This document shows positions 57,906-64,000 of a DNA stretch of 64,000 nt, one piece after another. A program made the position numbers and the translations under genes. The stretch covers positions 482,120 through 546,119 of the forward strand of contig CAWCXA010000012.1 in NCBI GenBank assembly GCA_963799425.1, written 5' to 3'. Positions within the stretch are counted from its first letter, which is position 1. The number at the start of each line of letters is the position of its first letter. The notes beneath the pieces were generated by a model, which was not told the DNA's origin, did not search any database, and saw only the letters and a program-made list of their open reading frames with translations. Source of the DNA: CAVWSM01 sp963799425. Lineage in GTDB: Bacteria; Actinomycetota; Actinomycetes; Jiangellales; Jiangellaceae.

Positions 57906-60900
57906 ATGGCGAGAAGAATCGAGATCAGGCTGCTGGGCACGTTCGAGGTGATGCTCGACGGTGTCCCACTGGCGGCCGACGCGTGGCCGCGCCGCCAGGC
58001 GGCGACCCTGGTGAAGCTGCTCGCCCTGTCACCAGGTCGTCAACGCCATCGCGAACAGGTCATCGATCTGTTGTGGCCCAACCTGAGTGTGGCCGACGCC
58101 GCGCCGCGGCTGCACAAGGTCGCCCACTACGCCCGGCTCGCCCTCGGCGAGGATCGCCGCTCGGTGGTGCTGCGAGGCGAGTCCGTCTCGCTGCTGCCCG
58201 ACGCGGACGTCGTCATAGACGTCGACGTCTTCGAGTCGCTCGCGGAGGTGGCCGCCACGTCCGGCACGTCGTCGGATGCGGTTGCGGCCGTCAATGCGTA
58301 CGGAGGCACGCTCCTGCCCGGCGACCTCTACGAAGCGTGGACAGAGAGCCGCCGAGAGCACTTGAGGCTGCGCTACGTCGACGTACTCCGGCGAGCGGAG
58401 CTGTGGGACCGGCTGCTCACCGAGGACCCAGCCGACGAGGAGGCCGCCCTGGCGTTGGTGAGCCGGCACGTCGCGGCCGGCGACAACCGCGCCGCTTTGC
58501 GCCAGTTCGAACGGCTCGACGCCGCGCTGCGCCGCGAGCTCGGTGTGACTGCGAGTCCGCGGGTGCTGGCCGCGCGAGACCAGGTGCTTGCCGAGCTCTC
58601 CGCTCAGCAGCCGCGGGCTCGCGAGCAGCTTCTCGTCGGTCGCGGACCGCAGCAAAAGGTCCTAGCCGACGTGCTTGCCGAGGCTGGCGTAGGGCATGGC
58701 CGCACCGTGCTCGTCTCTGGTCCCGCCGGCGTGGGGAAGTCCGCGCTGCTTGACTGGGCGCGCGGCCGTGCCGAGCGTGCTGGTTGGCGCACTGGGCACG
58801 GTGGCGCAGCAGCGGTGGAAGGCGCCTGGCCGTACGCGCCCGTCCTCGGCGCCTTCGCAGACCTGTGCCGTCAACACCCGGCGCTGCTGGACGGGCTGGA
58901 CGAGAAGCTGCGTTACGAGATCGACCGGGCCCTGGCCGGTCGGGAGCTGACCTGGAATGGCGAAGGCTCGCACCAGCGCCTGTTCGTCGCCTCCGCCGAG
59001 CTGCTGCGGCTGGCGGCGGCAGGCACCGGCCTGATGATCACCGTGGACGACATGCACGAGTCGGACGAGGCGAGCCTTCGGCTTCTGCACTACCTCGCCC
59101 GCTGCGCAGCCGGTGAGCGCGCGCTCATCGTCGTCGGCCATCGCCCGGGTGCACAGCCCATCGAACAAGTCACAGCCAGCCTGCTCCATCGCAACATGGC
59201 CATTCCGCTGCCGTTGCCCACGCTCGACCGGGCCAGCGTCGACACGCTGGCCCGAGCCGAGGCTCCCGACGCGACCGACCAGGTGCTCGACCAGATCTGG
59301 GATGTCTCCGCCGGTCTGCCCTTCGTGGTTGTCGAGATGGCGCGCGCATCCGTGGACGGGTCGCAGGCTGGAGTCGCCGGCTCACTCGGGCTTGATCGGG
59401 TCGCGGTCGGGGTCCGCGATGCCCTCCGCAGGGTCGCCGTCATCGGCACCAGCTTCGACACGGACGAGTTCATCGCACTGACGGGGCTCCCGGAGTCAGA
59501 CGCCTACGCTGCGTTGGACACGGCGCTGGCAGCACTCGCGGTCGTGCGCACTGAGTCCGGATTCCGGTTCAGGCACGCGTTGATCCGGGACGCGCTGCTC
59601 GACGACATTGCACCTGCAGAAGCGCGCGCGTTCCATCGACAGGCCGCCGCGAAGCTGAGCGCAATCGGCGCCGCACCCGCACGAGTCGCTCATCACTTGA
59701 TCGCAGCTGGGCAACGATCCGACGCCGTCCCGTACGTCCTTCAAGCCGTGGAGACCGAGGCGGCACTTGGGGCCTATCGTGACGCGCTCGCTCTGGTGGA
59801 TGCGGTAAGAGAACACGCCAAGTCGGCGGACCGCGCCCGCTTGCTGGCTTTGCGCGCCTACCTTCTGTCGGCTGTCGGAGACCGGGACACGATCGAGGCC
59901 TACCGCGACGCGCTTTCCTTGGCAGCCGTAGACGATCGGCCACTGCTGCGGGCGCGCATGGGCATCGCGGCCGCAAGGGAGGGCGACCTCGGCACCGCAG
60001 CGGCCGTCCTCGACGGCCTCGAGGCCGACGGTGGACCGGCAGACGTCGATGTCTTGCTCGCTCAGGGACTCCTCGCGTACTTCAGCGGTGACATCGAGGC
60101 CGCTGGCGACGTTGCCTCGCAGGTCGATCGTGTCCTCGGAGCCGAGGGCAACACATGGCAACGGCTCGACCTGCTCACGCTGGAAGCTCTAGTTGCCCAC
60201 CACAGGGGGCAGCTGTTCAACCGGCTCTACCTCGAGCTTCAGCGAGCCCGGGACGCGCCAGCACTAGCGAGCACGATTTTCGATCCGTACGTGTGCGTCG
60301 CGGAGTTCCTGCTCTATGGGGCGACGCCGTACAGCGAAGTCAAGGCGCTCGCCACGTCGCTGCGGGAAACGGCGCGCCGGACTGGTGTCCTGCGAGCCGA
60401 GGCTTTTGCCACTGCACTGTTGGGAGAGGCCGCACTCCTCGCCGGTGACATCGGCGAGGCCGCGCGTGAGCTGCAGGACGCCGTCGACCTGCACCGCGAG
60501 ATCGGCGCCCCCGGTGGGGAGTCCGCGTCGCTGCAACGGCTCGCCGAGGTCAGGTTGTGGCAAGGCGACCGGGCGGAGGCGACGCGGTTGTTGAGACAGG
60601 CGTTGCTGCGCGGCCGGTGGTCGATCATGGCTCTGCACGTGGTGCAGCGGATCTTCGGCACGATGATCCTCGCCGCTCCCGATCCGCAGGCAGCGCGGGC
60701 AATCGTCGATCAGGCGATGGAAACGATGGGCCCCGAGGACTCGTGCTCTTTCTGCGACATCATGCTTGCACTGCCCGCGGCGAAGGCCTGCGCGGACGTC
60801 GGGGATGTGGACGAGGCCCGGCGGCACCTAGCCGTCGCCGAACGCTCAGCACATCTGTGGGAAGGCACGGCCTGGCAGGGCGCCATCCTCGAGGCAAGAG

Positions 60901-61052
60901 CCCATCTGAGCGTGGCCGAGGGCGATGAAGCGGGAGCGGAGGGCCTGCTGGAGCGGGCGGCGGACCTGTTCAACCAGGCTGAGCAGCCGCTGGACGCGGC
61001 TCGTTGCCGGGCGGGAATGACGTCCACCGACGTACGCACGACAGCCAGGTGA
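57906..61052 (+). CDS. SARP-type regulator with AAA ATPase and TPR region
   Basis: A 1048-residue transcriptional activator of the AfsR/DnrI type. Order: winged-helix DNA-binding domain (residues ~5-100, RLLGTFEVMLDGVPLAADAW), bacterial transcriptional activator domain (~100-235, with ELGVTASPRVLAARDQ), P-loop ATPase with Walker A GPAGVGKS (272-279) and Walker B-like LMITVDDMHES, then a TPR-rich C-terminal half (~620-1030). It lacks a LuxR-type C-terminal domain. Such regulators often control adjacent enzyme genes; here the two flavoproteins upstream are candidates. ATG at 57906. Confidence 0.88.
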   Translation: MARRIEIRLLGTFEVMLDGVPLAADAWPRRQAATLVKLLALSPGRQRHREQVIDLLWPNLSVADAAPRLHKVAHYARLALGEDRRSVVLRGESVSLLPDADVVIDVDVFESLAEVAATSGTSSDAVAAVNAYGGTLLPGDLYEAWTESRREHLRLRYVDVLRRAELWDRLLTEDPADEEAALALVSRHVAAGDNRAALRQFERLDAALRRELGVTASPRVLAARDQVLAELSAQQPRAREQLLVGRGPQQKVLADVLAEAGVGHGRTVLVSGPAGVGKSALLDWARGRAERAGWRTGHGGAAAVEGAWPYAPVLGAFADLCRQHPALLDGLDEKLRYEIDRALAGRELTWNGEGSHQRLFVASAELLRLAAAGTGLMITVDDMHESDEASLRLLHYLARCAAGERALIVVGHRPGAQPIEQVTASLLHRNMAIPLPLPTLDRASVDTLARAEAPDATDQVLDQIWDVSAGLPFVVVEMARASVDGSQAGVAGSLGLDRVAVGVRDALRRVAVIGTSFDTDEFIALTGLPESDAYAALDTALAALAVVRTESGFRFRHALIRDALLDDIAPAEARAFHRQAAAKLSAIGAAPARVAHHLIAAGQRSDAVPYVLQAVETEAALGAYRDALALVDAVREHAKSADRARLLALRAYLLSAVGDRDTIEAYRDALSLAAVDDRPLLRARMGIAAAREGDLGTAAAVLDGLEADGGPADVDVLLAQGLLAYFSGDIEAAGDVASQVDRVLGAEGNTWQRLDLLTLEALVAHHRGQLFNRLYLELQRARDAPALASTIFDPYVCVAEFLLYGATPYSEVKALATSLRETARRTGVLRAEAFATALLGEAALLAGDIGEAARELQDAVDLHREIGAPGGESASLQRLAEVRLWQGDRAEATRLLRQALLRGRWSIMALHVVQRIFGTMILAAPDPQAARAIVDQAMETMGPEDSCSFCDIMLALPAAKACADVGDVDEARRHLAVAERSAHLWEGTAWQGAILEARAHLSVAEGDEAGAEGLLERAADLFNQAEQPLDAARCRAGMTSTDVRTTAR

Positions 61053-61091
61053 CGTTTCAGATGGCGGCGATCGTGGCGAGGGCGGCCAGCA

Positions 61092-62975
61092 TCACAGCAC
61101 GATGTCGTCGCCGGACGACAGCCGGCGCGCTGCGACGCCCTCGACTCGTGCTAACGGGTCACACTCGATGAGCGACCCGAAACTCAGCCCAGTCTGCTCT
61201 TCGATGGTTGCCACCGGGACCTGGTAGGTCTCGAAAGCGCCGAACGTGAACTCCAGGTCGCCCATGAAGTCGCGTTGGCTGACGACGTACCCGGTCACTG
61301 AAAGCTCCCCGGTCTCGTCGTTGACCATCGCAACGACCTTCCAGTAGTCCTCGGGGATCCGGACGTCGCGATAGACGCGGTCATCGTCGCGGAAGATCGG
61401 GCCGCTGAACACGCTGACCTTGAGGTCTCGCACATCGGCGTTGCCGAGAATGTGGTCCTCGAGGCTCAGCCACAGGTCCTGGTTGTGGCGGGCGTGCTGG
61501 GGCGAGGCGTTGGTGTAGAAGAACGTGTCCTCGGCTGCCGCGGCGGCCGCGTCGAGTGAGTCGCCCCAGGCGGGGTCGAGGCGACGTACGAGATGCCCGC
61601 GGTCGAGGTTGTTGTGCTCGTACAGCTCGTTGCCGATCTGCAGGTCGGCCGCAAGTCGCGGGTCCTTGTTCCACTTGTCGCGCGTGCGGCGTACGTTGCG
61701 CGCGCTGGTGCCGTCGATGTTGACCGCGGTGTACATCGCGAGTCGGCGGTCCTTGTGCATCCGCACCGAGTAGTGCGTGTAGTCGAGGATGCCGTCGTCC
61801 TTGTCCTTGACCGGCGCGAGCGCGGTGCGGAGCTTGCGGCTGAGCTTGGGGTGCGGCACCTCGGGTCCCAGGAAGTCTGCCTGGAATCCGGTGCGCCCCC
61901 GCATGTCCGCCGCCCGCGGGCCCAACGTGGCGCGTGTGGCCACGCCCTTGCGCGGGCGCGGGCGGCTTGTTGCTGGGGCGGGGCTTGTTCCGAGGAGCTG
62001 GTCCAGCCGTGCCCGTACGGTCGGCGCCGTAACGGCAAAGTTGCGATCCTGCTCCCGGCCCGCGAAGTGCAGCGCGACCGCGTCGCCGGTGGCGAGGTCG
62101 ACGACGACCGAGCCGGAGTTGCCCCCGAGCGTGGTGCAGTCGTGCGTGACGAGCTGGTCCTGGTCGCGTACGTCGGTGATCTCGCCCGGCGCGAGCCGCT
62201 TGACGTTGTAGACGTTGCCGAAGATGCGGTCCATCTCGTCGGGGATGCGGGTGCGGGTGTCCTTGGCGGGATAGCCGATGACGGCGACGCCGCTGCCGGT
62301 CGTCGTACCGTCTCCGAGCTTGATTGGCTTACGACGCTTGGCCGCCGCGGTCCTGCCCCAGTCGACGCGCAGGAAGGCCATGTCGGGGCCGGGGTCGTCC
62401 TCGATGTGCAGGACGTCGACGATGCGGAACTCCGCCGGCGATCGGCCGTTGTGCTCTTCCTTGAAGTCGACGCGGGCACCCATCTCGCCCTCGAACGACG
62501 TACGGAAGACGAAGCGGTTGCCGACGCGCCGGGCGAACTCGGAGGCGACGTGCCGGTTGGTGACGATGACGTCGTCGTGTACGACCCACCCGGTGCCGAC
62601 CCAGTCGAACTGCGGGTTGTTGTCGAGCTCGATCCGGCCGACGGAGAGGATGGCCGACTTGAGAGCGGGCTGCGCGTCTTTGAGTCGCGCCTTCCAGGTG
62701 TCGGTGTCGAGCGTGGTGACGTCGAAGTCGTCGTTGTTGACGAGCAGCACCGGGCGGCCCATCACGAGGATGATCGCCTCCAGCCCGGGGTCGTCCCGCC
62801 GGGCTGGAGGGTGCTCGATGAGGCGGCGGGCGGCGTCGACGTTTGCTCGTTCCGGGGCGGCGAGGCGCTCGAGCGGCGCGGCGCCCTCGCTGATCCTGGT
62901 GAGGATCTCTTCCTTGAGCGCGCTGTCGCGGTTGATGCGGCGCAGTGCCTCGAGCCGGCCCATGGCGTCCCCCAT
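61092..62975 (-). CDS. Trypsin-like protease fused to a DNA/RNA non-specific endonuclease
   Basis: A 627-residue two-enzyme protein with no signal peptide and no membrane segment, so probably cytosolic. The N-terminal ~100 residues are helical and unassigned. A trypsin-like fold (about 105-330) carries His142 (VTNRHVASEF), Asp198 (PGPDMAFLRVD) and Ser287 (TTLGGNSGSVVV). A basic linker follows, then a betabeta-alpha-metal NUC endonuclease (about 390-600) with catalytic His461 in DRGHLVRR and NASPQHARHNQDLW as the metal-ligand region. Both catalytic sets are complete. It converges on the SARP gene. Start ATG 62975; an in-frame ATG is four codons later. A proteolysis-gated nuclease effector is my inference. 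Confidence 0.9.
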   Translation of the reverse strand: MGDAMGRLEALRRINRDSALKEEILTRISEGAAPLERLAAPERANVDAARRLIEHPPARRDDPGLEAIILVMGRPVLLVNNDDFDVTTLDTDTWKARLKDAQPALKSAILSVGRIELDNNPQFDWVGTGWVVHDDVIVTNRHVASEFARRVGNRFVFRTSFEGEMGARVDFKEEHNGRSPAEFRIVDVLHIEDDPGPDMAFLRVDWGRTAAAKRRKPIKLGDGTTTGSGVAVIGYPAKDTRTRIPDEMDRIFGNVYNVKRLAPGEITDVRDQDQLVTHDCTTLGGNSGSVVVDLATGDAVALHFAGREQDRNFAVTAPTVRARLDQLLGTSPAPATSRPRPRKGVATRATLGPRAADMRGRTGFQADFLGPEVPHPKLSRKLRTALAPVKDKDDGILDYTHYSVRMHKDRRLAMYTAVNIDGTSARNVRRTRDKWNKDPRLAADLQIGNELYEHNNLDRGHLVRRLDPAWGDSLDAAAAAAEDTFFYTNASPQHARHNQDLWLSLEDHILGNADVRDLKVSVFSGPIFRDDDRVYRDVRIPEDYWKVVAMVNDETGELSVTGYVVSQRDFMGDLEFTFGAFETYQVPVATIEEQTGLSFGSLIECDPLARVEGVAARRLSSGDDIVL

Positions 62976-63038
62976 TGGATGCGGTCCCTGCCTGGTAGAC
63001 AGAGCCGGCGGGGAGTGCTGCAGATACAGACTGTCCGG

Positions 63039-63311
63039 TCAGCGCGGTCGGTACGCGGTCGAGCGATGCCGGATGTCGAGCACGATGACTACTCGCTGCT
63101 CCTCGTCGATCTCGTAGAGCACTCGCCAGTCACGACCGAAGCGCGTGCTGAAGACGCCGGCCAACGCCTCTCGGAGCGGCTTGCCAACGCGGTAGGGGTT
63201 CTCCAGCAACGGACCGGTGATGAACTCGAGCGCTGCGGTCGCATCATCATTCGGCAGCAACTCAGCTAGCGCGCGACGAGCAGGCGGGGCCGTTCCGAGC
63301 TCGTAGGTCAC
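63039..63311 (-). CDS. RelE/ParE-family toxin
   Basis: A 90-residue toxin of the RelE/ParE fold. The pattern AALEFITGPLLENPYRVGKP, then FSTRFGRDWRVLYEID and VVIVLDIRHRSTAYRPR, is typical, with the basic C-terminal strand that faces the ribosome in RelE. The GTG start at 63311 overlaps the antitoxin stop as GTGA. It ends 63 bases from the divergent... the trypsin-nuclease gene starts at 62975 on the same strand, so the module lies directly upstream of it and could share transcription. Confidence 0.88.
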   Translation of the reverse strand: MTYELGTAPPARRALAELLPNDDATAALEFITGPLLENPYRVGKPLREALAGVFSTRFGRDWRVLYEIDEEQRVVIVLDIRHRSTAYRPR

Positions 63312-63565
63312 GAGGCGCGACGTTTGCGGACCAGCGCGCGCACGGCGTCGACTCCACGCAGAACATCGCCTTGACGCACAGACTCCCGGGCTTCGGCGAG
63401 TGCCCGCAGCGCTTCGGGGTCAGCCTTGATCGCCTCGGTCTCGCGCAGAGCCAGAAAAGTCTCGATGGCGAGCACGATGGTCTGGTGCAGGCTGCGGCGG
63501 TCCTCCTCGGCGGCGAGCCGCAGCTCAGCGTCAATCTCGGGCGGAAGGCGCAACGTCATTGCCAT
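63308..63565 (-). CDS. Ribbon-helix-helix antitoxin
   Basis: An 85-residue antitoxin. The N-terminal MTLRLPPEIDAELRLAAEED is a ribbon-helix-helix strand and helix, followed by SLHQTIVLAIETFLALRE and a charged C-terminal arm (VLRGVDAVRALVRKRRAS). ATG at 63565, with a second in-frame ATG two codons later. It precedes the RelE-like toxin with overlapping stop/start. Autoregulation is expected; AT-rich sequence (GTATCACTAAATACCACT) follows just upstream at 63573-63590. Confidence 0.85.
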   Translation of the reverse strand: MAMTLRLPPEIDAELRLAAEEDRRSLHQTIVLAIETFLALRETEAIKADPEALRALAEARESVRQGDVLRGVDAVRALVRKRRAS

Positions 63566-63689
63566 ACCACGAAGGTATCACTAAATACCACTACGCCACC
63601 AAGTTCGACTCACCGATGAACTGGCATGCCTAGCGTTGGACGTGTGCGCGCCGTGCTCGAACCAGTCCCGAGCCAGCACACTAGGGTCC

Positions 63690-64000
63690 GTGGATCTTGA
63701 GGCCTACGAGGTCGTGCTGTTGCGCCGCCCGACGGACGCGCCAACGTACGACGACGAAACGCTCGACCGAATCCAGCGCGAGCATCTCGCCTTCCACGCG
63801 GCGCTCCGGGAGTCTGGAGTCGTCGTCACCAACGGCCCGGTGCGAGACCAGCCCGATGAGTCACTACGCGGCATCACCTTCTACCGCACGGGCTCCGTGG
63901 ATGAGGCGCGACGAACGGCCGAGCAGGATCCGGCCGTTATCGCCGGGCGGCTGGCAGTCGAGGCCATGGAGTGGTGGTGCCCGCCGGGCACGATGACGCG
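63690..64000 (+). CDS. YciI-like protein, cut by the right window edge
   Basis: The frame starting at GTG 63690 reads VDLEAYEVVLLRRPTDAPTY, then HLAFHAALRESGVVVTNGPV and DPAVIAGRLAVEAMEWW to the window edge, about 103 residues. The pattern of an N-terminal strand, a helix with a conserved His/Asp-like pair and the closing helix resembles the YciI (YCII) fold, whose members are small dimeric proteins of mostly unknown role. The C-terminus lies outside the window. No clear ribosome-binding site is seen, so the start is tentative. Confidence 0.65.
   Translation, partial: MDLEAYEVVLLRRPTDAPTYDDETLDRIQREHLAFHAALRESGVVVTNGPVRDQPDESLRGITFYRTGSVDEARRTAEQDPAVIAGRLAVEAMEWWCPPGTMT

Overview
The window is high-GC actinobacterial chromosome. 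Coenzyme F420 genes (fbiA/fbiB), a WhiB protein, MtrAB-LpqB, SecA with its neighbours, and an Rv3235-like protein all follow the gene order known from Mycobacterium tuberculosis around Rv3235-Rv3262. The MoxR/DUF58/DUF4129/SpoIIM/RDD cluster and the EfeUOB operon fit a Nocardioides/Aeromicrobium-type (Propionibacteriales) genome. That family-level placement is inference. No rRNA, tRNA, CRISPR array, insertion sequence or prophage was seen.

Layout. 1-5.6 kb: a partial gene, proline catabolism (pruA), a DUF6912-like protein, a patatin-like protein, and a cupredoxin-like lipoprotein/membrane-protein pair. 5.6-12.9 kb: an ArsR-VOC operon with a probable leaderless start, a PaiB-like flavoprotein, a CpaE-like ATPase/SAF pair divergent from a small HTH protein, membrane proteins, a LysM protein and an Rv3235-family protein. 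12.9-25 kb: a fructosamine-kinase-like protein, secA, a tandem GNAT protein, a YcaQ-like glycosylase, then hpf, comF, lpqB, mtrB and mtrA. 25-33 kb: an operon of membrane protein, DUF4129, DUF4350, MoxR and DUF58 genes; a MazEF-like module; then SpoIIM and RDD genes. 33-36.3 kb: the efeUOB iron uptake operon. 36.4-43 kb: ahcY, a cation efflux protein, manA, a SIS protein, Trm112-like, manB and DUF3499. 43.4-52.6 kb: a metallopeptidase-fold protein, DUF5719, a giant GT2 protein, whiB2, fbiA and fbiB. 52.6-64 kb is accessory: a Phd-VapC module, an SRPBCC protein, a TetR regulator divergent from an OsmC protein, two FAD enzymes, a SARP regulator, a trypsin-endonuclease fusion, a RelBE-type module and a partial YciI protein.

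How the genes work together. MtrAB-LpqB senses the envelope, and SecA is the export motor. manA/manB and the GT2/DUF5719 pair supply and use mannose-type sugars for the envelope. EfeUOB imports iron behind a probable IdeR site. FbiA/FbiB make F420. The most unusual gene is 61092-62975, a leaderless cytosolic-looking trypsin fold joined to a DRGH nuclease. It lies between a SARP regulator and a toxin-antitoxin pair and is a candidate protease-gated effector.

Cautions. Three loci carry reading-frame breaks (mtrB, the RDD gene, the second FAD enzyme). Either the assembly has indel errors or these genes are decaying. Several long near-perfect hairpins with 7-nt loops recur between and inside genes; two are clearly copies of one sequence family.
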